Position numbers and translations under genes: made by a program
The notes under the pieces: generated by a model
What the model saw: only the letters and a program-made list of their open reading frames with translations
Told to the model about the DNA's origin: nothing
Databases searched by the model: none
Shown here: positions 50,014 through 59,482 of the stretch, piece after piece
Position numbering within the stretch: position 1 is the first letter of the stretch
How the letters are laid out: each line of letters opens with the position of its first letter
Source: JBMOKT01 sp049323895
GTDB lineage: Bacteria; Bacillota; Peptococcia; Peptococcales; BICA1-8
Assembly (NCBI GenBank): GCA_049323895.1
Contig: JBMOKT010000002.1
Coordinates: 1-64,000 of the forward strand
Direction: 5' to 3'
Length of the DNA: 64,000 nucleotides

Positions 50014-50460
50014 GTGAAACTCCATGAGCTTAAACCTGCAGAAGGTGCAAAGCATGCACCAAAACGTAAGGGTAGAGGTATTGGTTCTGGCTTAGGTAAA
50101 ACTGCCGGCAAAGGGCATAAGGGACAAAAAGCACGTTCAGGCGGAGGCAAAGGTCCATCCTTTGAAGGCGGTCAGACTCCACTGCAGCGCCGTATGCCTA
50201 AGAGGGGCTTTTCAAATGCCAGATTCAAAACAGAATACACAGAAGTTAACTTAACTTTATTAGAAAAGTTTGCTGCTGATACAGAAATTACACCTGAGTT
50301 ATTAAAAGAAACTGGTGTGGTAAAGCAAGTTAAAAATGGTGGAATTAAAATTTTAGGCAAGGGTGAGATTAATAAACCTTTAGTTGTAAAGGTTAATGCA
50401 ATCAGTTCAGCTGCTAAAGAGAAAATTGAAGCAGCTGGCGGCAGAGTAGAGGTGATATAA
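50014..50460 (+). CDS. rplO: 50S ribosomal protein L15
   Basis: 148 residues. KLHELKPAEGAKHAPKRKGR and the glycine-rich GLGKTAGKGHKGQKARSGGG. GTG 50014 has AGGAGG 8 nt upstream; GTG 50005 overlaps it. The stop overlaps the secY ATG by one base. Confidence 0.95.
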   Translation: MKLHELKPAEGAKHAPKRKGRGIGSGLGKTAGKGHKGQKARSGGGKGPSFEGGQTPLQRRMPKRGFSNARFKTEYTEVNLTLLEKFAADTEITPELLKETGVVKQVKNGGIKILGKGEINKPLVVKVNAISSAAKEKIEAAGGRVEVI

Positions 50461-51716
50461 TGCTGCAGGCTCTGCGTAGTGCTTTGAAAATTGGGGATTT
50501 ACGCAAAAAAATAGTATTCACATTAATGATGTTTTTAGTCTTTAGAATAGGGGCCCATATTCCCGTTCCAGGAATCAATCTGGAAATAATTGATCAAATG
50601 GTTAAAGAGGGTCAGCTGCTTGGTTTTTTTGATGTAATATCAGGTGGTGCTTTTAGGAAGTTTTCTATTTTTGCTATGAGTATTACACCCTATATTAACG
50701 CATCAATTATTATGCAGCTTTTAACTGTTGTTGTACCTTATTTGGAAAGATTGGCTAAAGAAGGTGCCGAAGGACGTAAGAAGATAGTTGAATATACAAG
50801 ATATTTAACAGTTCTTTTAGGTTTTATCCAGGCCATCGGTATTTCCTTTGGTTTACGCAGTGCCCTAACAAGCACCAGCATGACTAGTATTTTATTAATT
50901 GCTTTAACACTAACCGCCGGAACAGCCTTCTTAATGTGGCTGGGTGAAATGATAACTGAGAGAGGCATAGGAAATGGAATTTCCTTAATAATCTTTGCAG
51001 GTATTGTTTCTAGCTTACCAGGTGGATTAGCGGCAATGTATGCTTATGTTAAAGCAGGTACAACCAATATTTTTGTAGTATTGATATTTGCAATTATTGC
51101 TTTAGCTGTAGTGGTTGGTATTGTGGCTATCCAGGAAGGACAGCGCCGCATTCCCGTACAGTATGCCAAAAGAGTTGTAGGGCGTAAGGTATATGGCGGA
51201 CAAAGCACTCATATACCTATTAAGGTGAACTCTGCAGGTGTTATTCCAGTTATTTTTGCAATGTCAATTTTGATGTTCCCAGGTACTATCGCATCATGGT
51301 TTCCAGATAACAGCTTTGCTGTGTGGGTAACCAACGTGTTTAATTTTCAATCGTTTTTCTATAACTTCTTGTACGCAATGTTTATCATTTTCTTCACTTA
51401 TTTCTATTCAGCCATAACATTTAATCCCATGGATGTTGCAGATAATATCAAGAAGTATGGTGGATTTATACCGGGATTAAGACCAGGTCGTCCTACTTCC
51501 GAGTATATTGCCAGAGTTATGAATAGAATTACTTTAGTTGGTGCAATTTTCTTAGCTCTCATAGCTGTAATGCCTACTTTGCTAATGACAGCTACTCAAT
51601 TACCTATTTATTTTGGCGGAACTGCATTGCTGATTGTGGTAGGGGTTGCCTTGGAGACTATGAAACAGTTAGAAGCTAGTCTTTTAATGCGCCACTACGA
51701 AGGTTTTATGAAGTAA
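50460..51716 (+). CDS. secY: SecY, preprotein translocase channel subunit
   Basis: 418 residues with about ten membrane segments. Conserved parts are RIGAHIPVPGINLEII, the plug-region ISGGAFRKFSIFAMSITPYI, and the cytosolic loop QRRIPVQYAKRVVGRK, which contacts SecA and ribosomes. Translationally coupled to rplO. It works with SecE encoded at 24936. Confidence 0.97.
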   Translation: MLQALRSALKIGDLRKKIVFTLMMFLVFRIGAHIPVPGINLEIIDQMVKEGQLLGFFDVISGGAFRKFSIFAMSITPYINASIIMQLLTVVVPYLERLAKEGAEGRKKIVEYTRYLTVLLGFIQAIGISFGLRSALTSTSMTSILLIALTLTAGTAFLMWLGEMITERGIGNGISLIIFAGIVSSLPGGLAAMYAYVKAGTTNIFVVLIFAIIALAVVVGIVAIQEGQRRIPVQYAKRVVGRKVYGGQSTHIPIKVNSAGVIPVIFAMSILMFPGTIASWFPDNSFAVWVTNVFNFQSFFYNFLYAMFIIFFTYFYSAITFNPMDVADNIKKYGGFIPGLRPGRPTSEYIARVMNRITLVGAIFLALIAVMPTLLMTATQLPIYFGGTALLIVVGVALETMKQLEASLLMRHYEGFMK

Positions 51717-51736
51717 AGCCTTGAGGAGGGAAAATA

Positions 51737-52384
51737 ATGCGAATTTTGTTGATGGGACCTCCAGGTGCCGGCAAAGGTACCCAGGCTGAGAAGTTAACCC
51801 AAGTTTTAAACATTCCCCACATCTCTACAGGGGATATGTTTAGAAAAGCTATAAAAGAAGGAACTGAACTTGGAACAAAGGCAAAGAGCTTTATGGACCA
51901 GGGAAAATTGGTTCCTGATGAAGTAACAATCGGGATTGTCAAAGAAAGATTGGCTGAGCCTGATTGCAAGAGCGGCTTTCTTTTAGATGGTTTCCCAAGA
52001 ACTGCTCCCCAAGCAGATGCCTTAGATAAAATATTAACTGAACTAGACATGGGTCTCGATGCTGTCATAAATATAACAGTATCAAGAGAGGAGCTTGTGG
52101 GAAGGTTAACAGGCCGCAGAGTTTGTAAGACTTGTGGTGCAACTTATCATGTTATATTTAATCCTTCAGCAAAGGAAGATGTTTGTGATAAATGCGGTGG
52201 AGAACTTTATCAAAGAAATGATGATAAGGTTGAAACGGTAGGTAGTAGGTTGGATGTTTATGATGAACAGACTGCACCTTTAATCAATTATTACTCCCAA
52301 AAGGGTTTGCTAAAAGATATAAATGGTGCACAGCCTATGCCCCAGGTTTTAACTGATATTCTTACCGTATTAGGGAGAGAGTAG
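51737..52384 (+). CDS. adk: Adenylate kinase
   Basis: 215 residues, long-lid form. P-loop GPPGAGKGTQ (7-16), DGFPRT in the AMP site. The lid has four cysteines (CKTCG and CDKCGG), the zinc-containing form typical of Gram-positives. It interconverts ATP, AMP and ADP. GAGGAGGG upstream; map follows after one base. Confidence 0.97.
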   Translation: MRILLMGPPGAGKGTQAEKLTQVLNIPHISTGDMFRKAIKEGTELGTKAKSFMDQGKLVPDEVTIGIVKERLAEPDCKSGFLLDGFPRTAPQADALDKILTELDMGLDAVINITVSREELVGRLTGRRVCKTCGATYHVIFNPSAKEDVCDKCGGELYQRNDDKVETVGSRLDVYDEQTAPLINYYSQKGLLKDINGAQPMPQVLTDILTVLGRE

Positions 52385-52385
52385 C

Positions 52386-53132
52386 ATGATTGTTTTTAAA
52401 TCCGACCGGGAACTTGCTTATATGCGGGATGCTGGCAGGATAGTTGCCGAAACCCATCTGGAAATCAAAAGGGCAGTAGTTCCCCAGGTGACTACAAAAG
52501 AGTTGGATCAAGTGGCTGAAGACTTCATAATAAAGAAAGGTGCTGTACCAGCTTTTAAGGGTTACCACGGATTTCCGGCAACCATTTGTGCTTCTCTTAA
52601 TGAAGAGGTTGTTCATGGGATTCCTGGTTTAAGGGCCCTCAAAAGTGGTGATATTATAAGTATTGACATTGGTGCGGTAATTAATGGATATTATGGAGAT
52701 GCTGCTGTGACACTGCCGGTTGGTCAAATATCCGAAGGTGCTGCTCACTTGTTAGATGTAACGGAACAATGTTTGTATAAAGGGATTGAACAGGTAAAAG
52801 TGGATAATCGGCTTACCGACATATCCCATGCGATACAAACTTATGTTGAGGATAAAGGATACTCTGTAGTCAGAGATTTTGTCGGACATGGTATTGGGAC
52901 TAGAATGCATGAGGAACCACAAGTGCCTAACTTTGGATTGCCTGGACGAGGACCCCGATTAAAACCGGGCATGTGCTTAGCAATAGAGCCAATGGTAAAT
53001 ATGGGGACTTATGAAGTAGAAACCTTATTGGATAACTGGACTGTTGTTACTAAAGATAAGCAACTATCAGCCCATTTTGAACATTCGGTTGCTGTTACCG
53101 AAAAAGGTCCTTTAATTTTAACTGAAATCTAA
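52386..53132 (+). CDS. map: Methionine aminopeptidase, type I
   Basis: 248 residues. Metal ligands are in ISIDIGAVINGYYGDAAVTL, GHGIGTRMHEEPQVPNFG and AIEPMVNMG. It removes N-terminal Met. GAGAGAG inside the adk end serves as a weak ribosome site. Confidence 0.97.
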   Translation: MIVFKSDRELAYMRDAGRIVAETHLEIKRAVVPQVTTKELDQVAEDFIIKKGAVPAFKGYHGFPATICASLNEEVVHGIPGLRALKSGDIISIDIGAVINGYYGDAAVTLPVGQISEGAAHLLDVTEQCLYKGIEQVKVDNRLTDISHAIQTYVEDKGYSVVRDFVGHGIGTRMHEEPQVPNFGLPGRGPRLKPGMCLAIEPMVNMGTYEVETLLDNWTVVTKDKQLSAHFEHSVAVTEKGPLILTEI

Positions 53133-53143
53133 GGTGATAGTAT

Positions 53144-53428
53144 ATGTCAACCCGGGAAATTAAAATTGGTCAACTTGTCAAATCCAGAGCTGGCAGAGAT
53201 AAGGATAAATACTATCTCGTCTTTAAATGGGACTATGATTTTGTGTATGTTGTTGATGGCGACATCCGTCGGATTCAAAATCCCAAAAAGAAAAATGTCA
53301 GCCATTTATGGTATACAGAAAAGGTAGCAGAATCCATTAAAGATAAGGTTGAAAACGGAATAAAGGTTACCAATGCTGATATTCGCCAAGCTCTGCAAGG
53401 ATTATTGACTATGGTTGGCGTGGAATAA
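53144..53428 (+). CDS. KOW-domain RNA-binding protein (L14e-like)
   Basis: 94 residues. The KOW part is IKIGQLVKSRAGRDKDKYYL with WDYDFVYVVDGDIRRIQNPK. It resembles the L14e-like YbzG proteins found between map and infA in Bacillota. The precise role is unknown; a ribosome link is likely from position and fold. GGTGATAG is its ribosome site. Confidence 0.85.
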   Translation: MSTREIKIGQLVKSRAGRDKDKYYLVFKWDYDFVYVVDGDIRRIQNPKKKNVSHLWYTEKVAESIKDKVENGIKVTNADIRQALQGLLTMVGVE

Positions 53429-53442
53429 GGAGGTCACAAAGT

Positions 53443-53658
53443 ATGTCTAAGGATGTTATTGAAGTTGAAGGTACTGTAATTGAGCCTCTTCCCAATGCGA
53501 TGTTTAAGGTTGAATTAGATAATGGTCATCAGGTTCTAGCACATGTTTCGGGAAAAATAAGGATGAATTTTATTAAAATATTACCCGGAGACAAGGTTAC
53601 GGTAGAGCTTTCGCCATATGATTTAACCCGTGGGCGTATTACGTATCGTTTCAAATAA
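53443..53658 (+). CDS. infA: Translation initiation factor IF-1
   Basis: 71 residues, OB fold. MSKDVIEVEGTVIEPLPNAM and LSPYDLTRGRITYRFK. AAGGAGG precedes the ATG. Confidence 0.97.
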   Translation: MSKDVIEVEGTVIEPLPNAMFKVELDNGHQVLAHVSGKIRMNFIKILPGDKVTVELSPYDLTRGRITYRFK

Positions 53659-53687
53659 GATACTTCCGATAAGGAGGGTAATAAAAA

Positions 53688-53801
53688 ATGAAAGTCAGAG
53701 CTTCTGTGAAGCCTATCTGCGAAAAATGTAAGATTATTAAAAGAAAAGGTAAACTAATGGTTATTTGTGAGAATCCAAAGCATAAACAAAAACAAGGGTG
53801 A
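53688..53801 (+). CDS. rpmJ: 50S ribosomal protein L36
   Basis: 37 residues, zinc form, with C11, C14, C27 and H32. MKVRASVKPICEKCKIIKRK start, KHKQKQG end. AAGGAGGG 8 nt upstream. Confidence 0.96.
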   Translation: MKVRASVKPICEKCKIIKRKGKLMVICENPKHKQKQG

Positions 53802-53833
53802 GTGCGAATTTTGGGTTATAGGAGGTGCACTAG

Positions 53834-54202
53834 ATGGCAAGGATAGCAGGTGTTGACCTACCAAGGGAAAAAAGAGTTGAAATAGGTTTGACTTATATTT
53901 TCGGTATTGGCAGATCAACTTCACAAAAAATATTGGCTGAAGCTGGGGTTAATCCTGATACCAGGGTTAGAGACCTAACAGAAGAAGAAATAGCTAAGCT
54001 TAGAGAAGTAATCGGTAAAATGCGGGTTGAAGGCGACTTGCGCAGAGAGATTTCTCTAAACATTAAACGTCTGGTTGAAATTGGTTCTTACCGTGGTGTT
54101 AGACACCGTAAAGGTTTACCGGTAAGAGGACAGCGTACAAAAACTAATGCTAGAACCCGTAAAGGAAAAATAAGAACAGTTGGCGCAAAACGTAAGAAAT
54201 AA
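53834..54202 (+). CDS. rpsM: 30S ribosomal protein S13
   Basis: 122 residues. RIAGVDLPREKRVEIGLTYI and the tail SYRGVRHRKGLPVRGQRTKT. AGGAGGTG upstream. Confidence 0.97.
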   Translation: MARIAGVDLPREKRVEIGLTYIFGIGRSTSQKILAEAGVNPDTRVRDLTEEEIAKLREVIGKMRVEGDLRREISLNIKRLVEIGSYRGVRHRKGLPVRGQRTKTNARTRKGKIRTVGAKRKK

Positions 54203-54219
54203 AGGGGTGATAAAAAAGA

Positions 54220-54618
54220 ATGGCTAAACCAAAGGCTGCTGCAACTAGAGTAAGACGTCGGGAACGTAAAAATATAGATAAGGGTATTGCCCATATCAAG
54301 TCTACCTTTAACAATACTATCGTTACTATAACTGATACCAATGGTAATACTATTTCATGGGCAAGCGCTGGTGGCATTGGAATGAAGGGGTCCAGAAAAA
54401 GTACTCCTTTTGCTGCACAGATGGCTGCGGAAACTGCTGCTAAAGCCGCAATGGAACACGGAATGCGTGAAGTTGAGTGCATGGTAAAAGGTCCAGGTGC
54501 CGGAAGAGAAGCAGCAATCCGTTCTTTACAAGCTGCCGGATTAGAAGTAAACATGATTAAGGATGTTACTCCTATTCCTCATAATGGATGTCGTCCACCA
54601 AAACGAAGAAGAGTTTAG
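54220..54618 (+). CDS. rpsK: 30S ribosomal protein S11
   Basis: 132 residues. IKSTFNNTIVTITDTNGNTI and VTPIPHNGCRPPKRRRV. AAGGGGTGA upstream. Confidence 0.97.
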   Translation: MAKPKAAATRVRRRERKNIDKGIAHIKSTFNNTIVTITDTNGNTISWASAGGIGMKGSRKSTPFAAQMAAETAAKAAMEHGMREVECMVKGPGAGREAAIRSLQAAGLEVNMIKDVTPIPHNGCRPPKRRRV

Positions 54619-54635
54619 GAGGTGTTATACGAGAA

Positions 54636-55262
54636 ATGGCAAGATATACAGGACCAGTTTGCCGCTTATGCCGCAGAGAAGGTTTAAAATTATATTTAAA
54701 AGGTGACCGTTGCTTTTCAGAAAAATGTGCTATTGATAGAAGGAACTATGCACCGGGACAGCATGGTCAACGCCGTTCCAAAAATAGTGAATATGGAATG
54801 CAGTTAAGGGAAAAACAAAAAGTTCGCCGTGTATATGGTGTTTTAGAAGGTCAATTTAGAACTTATTTTGCTAAAGCTGACCGTCAGCAGGGTGTAACAG
54901 GTGAAAATCTATTGCGTCTTTTAGAAAACCGTTTAGATAACGTTGTTTTCCGTTTAGGTTTTGCTGATTCCAGACCTCAAGCTAGACAGCTAGTTCGCCA
55001 TAATCATTTTACCTTAAATGGCCATAAGGCTAACATTCCATCCATGCAGCTTAAAGTTGGTGATGTAATCCAAATGAAGGAAAAAAGTAAAAAGTCACCG
55101 ATTATTAGTGCAATTATTGATAATCTTGGGCAAAAGACACCCCCTGCTTGGCTGGAATTAGATAAAGAGAATCTTACCGGTAGAGTAGTTGCTTTACCTA
55201 CTCGGGAAGATATCGATTTACCTGTCCAAGAACAGATGATTGTCGAGCTATACTCCCGGTAG
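54636..55262 (+). CDS. rpsD: 30S ribosomal protein S4
   Basis: 208 residues. The N-terminus has a zinc set (CRLC, then C26 and C31 region), and the S4 RNA-binding domain has RLDNVVFRLGFADSRPQARQ. ATG 54636 follows AGGAGGTG. In many bacteria S4 represses the alpha operon. Confidence 0.96.
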   Translation: MARYTGPVCRLCRREGLKLYLKGDRCFSEKCAIDRRNYAPGQHGQRRSKNSEYGMQLREKQKVRRVYGVLEGQFRTYFAKADRQQGVTGENLLRLLENRLDNVVFRLGFADSRPQARQLVRHNHFTLNGHKANIPSMQLKVGDVIQMKEKSKKSPIISAIIDNLGQKTPPAWLELDKENLTGRVVALPTREDIDLPVQEQMIVELYSR

Positions 55263-55270
55263 ATAATCAT

Positions 55271-55303
55271 TACCTGGTTTGTTTTTTGGGGTTATGCCAG
55301 GTA
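55271..55303 (+). promoter_or_regulatory. Hairpin between rpsD and rpoA
   Basis: TACCTGG faces CCAGGTA across a T- and G-rich loop (TTTGTTTTTTGGGG). The T run lies inside the loop, so this is not a normal terminator on the + strand. Confidence 0.5.
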
Positions 55304-55320
55304 TGTGAAGGAGGGTTATG

Positions 55321-56268
55321 ATGATAGAAATAGAAAAGCCCAGAATAGAATGTGTTGATGCAAGCGATGACAATACCTATGGTAAATTTGTCGTCGAGCC
55401 TTTAGAGAGAGGGTATGGTACTACCCTCGGAAATTCGCTGCGTCGGATACTGTTATCTTCTCTACCGGGAGCCGCTGTTACATCGGTTAAAATTGAAGGA
55501 GTTCTTCATGAATTTTCCACAGTTCCTGGTGTTGTAGAGGATGTATCTGATATCATTCTTAATCTTAAATCTCTTGCCTTAAAAATAGACACTGACGAGA
55601 CCCAAATTATCCGTTTGGAAGTGGAAGGTCCGGGTGAAGTTTTAGCAAGTGATATTAAGATAAATAGTGATGTGGAAGTTCTAAATCCTGGGCTCCATAT
55701 TGCTACTTTAGATGATAACGGTAAGTTATTCATGGAATTAACAGTTGAGCGGGGACGAGGTTACGTCTCTGCCGAAAAGAATAAAAAAGAAGATGATGTA
55801 ATAGGCGTAGTTCCTATTGATGCTATTTTTTCTCCTGTTAAAAAAGTTAACTTTATAGTTGAGGATACTCGGGTAGGACAAAGAACTGATTATGATAAGC
55901 TTACCCTAGAGGTATGGACTAACGGCAGTATCAGACCTGATGAAGCTATTAGTTTATCGGCAAAAGTGTTAAGTGATCACCTGAGATTATTTGTTGGTTT
56001 GACCGACAGCATGGGTGATGTGGAGATTATGGTTGAAAAAGAGGAAGAAGAAAAAGATAAGATACTTGATATGACAATAGAAGAGTTGGATTTATCAGTG
56101 CGTTCATACAACTGTTTGAAACGGGCTGGAATTAATACAGTGTATGAATTAACCCAGAAGACTGAAGAAGACATGATGAAGGTTAGAAATCTTGGTAAAA
56201 AGTCTCTGGAAGAAGTTGAGCACAAAATGAAAGCTCTTGGTTTAAGTTTAAGATATTCAGAAGAATAA
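55321..56268 (+). CDS. rpoA: RNA polymerase alpha subunit
   Basis: 315 residues. The N-terminal dimerisation domain has VEPLERGYGTTLGNSLRRIL; the C-terminal domain has LSVRSYNCLKRAGINTVYEL for UP-element DNA. ATG 55321 gives better spacing to GGAGG than ATG 55318. Confidence 0.96.
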   Translation: MIEIEKPRIECVDASDDNTYGKFVVEPLERGYGTTLGNSLRRILLSSLPGAAVTSVKIEGVLHEFSTVPGVVEDVSDIILNLKSLALKIDTDETQIIRLEVEGPGEVLASDIKINSDVEVLNPGLHIATLDDNGKLFMELTVERGRGYVSAEKNKKEDDVIGVVPIDAIFSPVKKVNFIVEDTRVGQRTDYDKLTLEVWTNGSIRPDEAISLSAKVLSDHLRLFVGLTDSMGDVEIMVEKEEEEKDKILDMTIEELDLSVRSYNCLKRAGINTVYELTQKTEEDMMKVRNLGKKSLEEVEHKMKALGLSLRYSEE

Positions 56269-56304
56269 TCCTAGACTACCTTGTGGGTAAAGGAGGTTAA
56301 TGGT

Positions 56305-56646
56305 ATGGGCTATCGAAAGCTCCGTCGTACTAGTTCACAACGCAGGGCGATGTTAAGAAATATGGCGACTTCTTTACTAAAAAGCGGCAAAGTTGAGACC
56401 ACAGAGCCTAAAGCTAAAGAAGTGAGAAGAGTAACGGAAAAAATGATTACTCTTGGCAAACGCGGTGATTTACACGCCCGCAGACTGGCATTAGCTTATC
56501 TGATGGACGAAACCGTTGTTAAAGAATTATTTGATACAATAGCACCTAAATATGCACAACGGCAAGGTGGATATACTCGTGTCTTGAAATTGGGACACCG
56601 CCGTGGTGATGCTGCTCCTATGGCTGTTGTGGAATTGGTTGAATAG
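56305..56646 (+). CDS. rplQ: 50S ribosomal protein L17
   Basis: 113 residues. MGYRKLRRTSSQRRAMLRNM and the RVLKLGHRRGDAAPMAVVEL end. ATG 56305 follows AAAGGAGG. It is the last gene of the alpha operon. Confidence 0.96.
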   Translation: MGYRKLRRTSSQRRAMLRNMATSLLKSGKVETTEPKAKEVRRVTEKMITLGKRGDLHARRLALAYLMDETVVKELFDTIAPKYAQRQGGYTRVLKLGHRRGDAAPMAVVELVE

Positions 56647-56848
56647 AGTCATTTAGAGGTCAGGGATATTGTATTTCCTGGCTTCTATAATTTCGAGATA
56701 ATTAATAGGGATGTTTATAAGTGGGCAAGTGAGCGAGTGGGCGAGAAATGCAAATATCTGAACTTTTTCTTTTGCAGATACAGTGGAACTATAGTACTGT
56801 AGTACTGTAGCACTGAAATACATGTAAGGCAGGTATTTCATTAATAGG
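56647..56848 (+). other. Gap with octad repeats between rplQ and ecfA1
   Basis: AGTGGGCA, AGTGAGCG, AGTGGGCG (56718-56741) and TAGTACTG, TAGTACTG, TAGCACTG (56789-56812) are 8-bp period repeats. A weak hairpin CAGGGA/TTCCTG follows rplQ. I see no clear promoter. Confidence 0.6.
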
Positions 56849-56857
56849 GTGAGAGAT

Positions 56858-57682
56858 ATGATAGAGATAAGAAATCTAACACACAAGTATAAAATAGGAA
56901 ATAATGAGGAGCTCACAGCAGTTAAAAATCTTACTTTGGATATTGTTGAGGGTGAATTTGTTGTGGTTTTAGGTCATAATGGTTCAGGTAAATCAACCTT
57001 AGCAAAACATTTAAATGCCTTATTGCTTCCCTTTGAGGGGAAGGTATTGGTTAATGGAATGAATACCGTTGATAACACCAAGCTGTGGGAGATAAGGCAG
57101 CAGGTGGGTATGGTCTTTCAGAATCCCGATAATCAACTGATTGCTACAACCGTTGAGGAGGATGTAGCTTTTGGTCCGGAAAATTTAGGGATTCAACCTG
57201 AGTCAATAAGACTAAGGGTTGATGAGGCCCTATCCTTAGTAGGTATGGCTGAATATAAAACTAAGGCACCTCATTTGTTATCAGGAGGGCAAAAACAGCG
57301 GGTAGCCATTGCGGGCATAATTGCAATGCGTCCTAAATATATTGTTCTGGATGAACCGACGGCAATGCTTGACCCATCAGGACGGGAAGAAGTAATAAAC
57401 ACTATTAAGATGCTCAATAAAGAAGAGGGTTTAACTATTGTGCATATTACCCATTTTATGGAAGAAGCCGTCCATGCAGATAGGGTAATTGTCATGGAAG
57501 CAGGGGAAATTGTTTTACAAGGAAGTCCCAGGGAAGTTTTTTCTCAAGTTGCCAAGTTGAAAGAATTAGGCTTGGATGTTCCCCCTATTACTGAATTGGC
57601 ATTTTTACTCAATAAGGTACTACCAGATTTTCCAAAAGATGTGATGACTATTGAGGAAATGGTGGTGGCTTTATGTCCATAG
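56858..57682 (+). CDS. ecfA1: ECF transporter ATPase EcfA1
   Basis: 274 residues. Walker A GHNGSGKST, signature LSGGQKQRVAIA, Walker B YIVLDEPTAML. One of two ATPases of a group II energy-coupling factor module, which serves several vitamin or metal S components encoded elsewhere. ATG 56858 follows GGGTGAGAG. It overlaps ecfA2 by 10 bp. Confidence 0.94.
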   Translation: MIEIRNLTHKYKIGNNEELTAVKNLTLDIVEGEFVVVLGHNGSGKSTLAKHLNALLLPFEGKVLVNGMNTVDNTKLWEIRQQVGMVFQNPDNQLIATTVEEDVAFGPENLGIQPESIRLRVDEALSLVGMAEYKTKAPHLLSGGQKQRVAIAGIIAMRPKYIVLDEPTAMLDPSGREEVINTIKMLNKEEGLTIVHITHFMEEAVHADRVIVMEAGEIVLQGSPREVFSQVAKLKELGLDVPPITELAFLLNKVLPDFPKDVMTIEEMVVALCP

Positions 57683-58542
57683 AGATATTAAACCTGTACC
57701 ACACATATCAAACTGGTACTCCATACGAAACCCATGCCTTGCAGGATATAAATATTAAAATAAATGAGGGTGACTTTATAGGACTGATTGGGCATACAGG
57801 TTCGGGAAAGTCAACTCTTATTCAGCATTTAAATGGACTCTTAAAGCCATCTAAAGGGGAAATAAGAATAGACGGTGTTAATATAACTGAAAAAGGTATA
57901 AAACTGCGGGATATCAGGAAAAAGGTGGGTCTGGTCTTCCAATATCCGGAACACCAGCTTTTTGAGGAAACAGTTTTAAAGGATATCAGTTTTGGACCTT
58001 TGAACCTGGGTATTTCGTCGGAAGAGGTAAACCAAAGGGTTAAAAAGGCTATGGAAATGGTGAACCTTAAGTATGAGCAGATAAAGGACCAATCGCCTTT
58101 TAATTTAAGCGGCGGGCAAAAACGCAGGGTGGCTATTGCCGGTGTTCTAGCCATGGAACCAAAATATTTAGTGTTGGATGAACCGACAGCGGGACTTGAC
58201 CCTCGTGGAAGAGATGAAATATTAGAGCAAATTAAGTATTTGCATAAAACCCTAAAAATAACAATTATTTTAGTTTCCCATAGCATGGATGATGTGGCCC
58301 GTTTAGCCAACAAATTGATTGTTATGCATAAGGGAAAAGTGGAATTGGAGGGGACGCCACGGGAGGTATTTCAAAAACCGGAGATTTTAAAAGCTATCGG
58401 TTTAGGAGTTCCAACTGTCTCCGCCTTAGTTAAATGCCTAGGAAACAAAGGATTTCCTATCAAAACAGACCTTTTGACAATGGAAGAAGCTAAAGAGGAA
58501 ATTTTAAGAATAATCAAGGGAGGGAGGGACCAAAATGCTTAA
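57673..58542 (+). CDS. ecfA2: ECF transporter ATPase EcfA2
   Basis: 289 residues. Walker A GHTGSGKST, LSGGQKRRVAIA, YLVLDEPTAGLDP. It pairs with EcfA1 to form a heterodimer. It overlaps ecfT by 8 bp. Confidence 0.94.
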   Translation: MSIEILNLYHTYQTGTPYETHALQDINIKINEGDFIGLIGHTGSGKSTLIQHLNGLLKPSKGEIRIDGVNITEKGIKLRDIRKKVGLVFQYPEHQLFEETVLKDISFGPLNLGISSEEVNQRVKKAMEMVNLKYEQIKDQSPFNLSGGQKRRVAIAGVLAMEPKYLVLDEPTAGLDPRGRDEILEQIKYLHKTLKITIILVSHSMDDVARLANKLIVMHKGKVELEGTPREVFQKPEILKAIGLGVPTVSALVKCLGNKGFPIKTDLLTMEEAKEEILRIIKGGRDQNA

Positions 58543-59335
58543 GGATATTACCATTGGTCAATATATTCCCGGCAACTCCCTTATTCATAGACTAGACCCC
58601 AGGACTAAGATTCTTGCTGTTATTTTCTATATGACAGGTCTATTTATTATTAACAACGCTTACGGTTATTATTTTATACTTTTATTCTCCTTAGCTATTA
58701 TTTTGCTCTCACAGGTACCGATAAAGCTTTATTTAAGAGGGCTCAAACCACTATTAATTATTATTATTCTCACAGTGAGCCTGCATATATTTATGACACC
58801 CGGAACGGTAATAGCTCAATTAGGACCTCTTGTTGTTACTAAGGAAGGACTTAGACAAGGTATTTTCATGGGTACCCGTTTAATATTACTGGTTACTGTG
58901 ACATCTGTCCTTACTTTAACAACCACTCCTATTTCTTTAACTGATGGGATTGAAAAGCTTTTAAACCCTTTTAAGAAAATTGGCGTACCGGCTCACGAGT
59001 TAGCTATGATGATGACCATTGCTTTACGTTTTATCCCTACATTGATTGAAGAAACAGATAAAATTATGAAAGCCCAAATGGCCAGGGGTGCAGATTTTGA
59101 AAGCGGAAATATTATCCAACGAGCCAAGGCCTTGATTCCTTTACTGGTTCCTCTTTTCTTGGGCGCTTTCCGCAGGGCGGATGATTTGGCAATGGCTATG
59201 GAAGCAAGATGCTACCGGGGGGGAGACAATAGAACCCGGATGAAGCAGCTTATGTATACTTCTCTTGATACAGGAGCTATGGTGATAACAGCACTATTTT
59301 TGGTGGTAACCATTTATTCCAGGATTGCAGGCTAA
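58535..59335 (+). CDS. ecfT: ECF transporter transmembrane subunit EcfT
   Basis: 266 residues, about five to six membrane helices. The coupling helices carry the A-R-G motifs AQMARGADF and AMEARCYRG, which transmit ATPase motion. GGGAGGGAGG precedes the ATG. No S component gene is adjacent, so the substrate is unknown. Confidence 0.94.
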   Translation: MLKDITIGQYIPGNSLIHRLDPRTKILAVIFYMTGLFIINNAYGYYFILLFSLAIILLSQVPIKLYLRGLKPLLIIIILTVSLHIFMTPGTVIAQLGPLVVTKEGLRQGIFMGTRLILLVTVTSVLTLTTTPISLTDGIEKLLNPFKKIGVPAHELAMMMTIALRFIPTLIEETDKIMKAQMARGADFESGNIIQRAKALIPLLVPLFLGAFRRADDLAMAMEARCYRGGDNRTRMKQLMYTSLDTGAMVITALFLVVTIYSRIAG

Positions 59336-59439
59336 ATTTATAGTAGTGTGAAGGCACCTAAGTAATCTGAATGTTAGTTGATGGCTTATGAGTAAACTGC
59401 ATGACAGTGTATAAGATTTAAGGGATATTCAAGATGTCA

Positions 59440-59464
59440 GTACTAACAACTAGCCACACTAACC
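59440..59464. repeat. ACTAACA/ACTAGCC heptad repeat before truA
   Basis: Three heptad units (ACTAACA, ACTAGCC, ACACTAA) end just before GAAGGTG of truA. Confidence 0.65.
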
Positions 59465-59482
59465 CTAGAAGGTGTGAAAACT

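Noticed and set aside
53688..53801. Possible frameshift around infA-rpmJ because of the gap between annotated frames
   Set aside because: The gap is filled exactly by rpmJ (37 codons) with its own ribosome site and zinc ligands.
55271..55303. Rho-independent terminator between rpsD and rpoA
   Set aside because: The T run is in the loop and not after the stem, so on the + strand it should not terminate; it is listed only as a hairpin.
57822..58313. 163-codon open frame on the - strand
   Set aside because: Antisense to ecfA2; the match is explained by codon structure of the ATPase gene.
59380..59440. Another 29-bp box array before truA
   Set aside because: GATGGCTT, GACAGTGT and GATGTCAG are roughly in phase but too degenerate to support.
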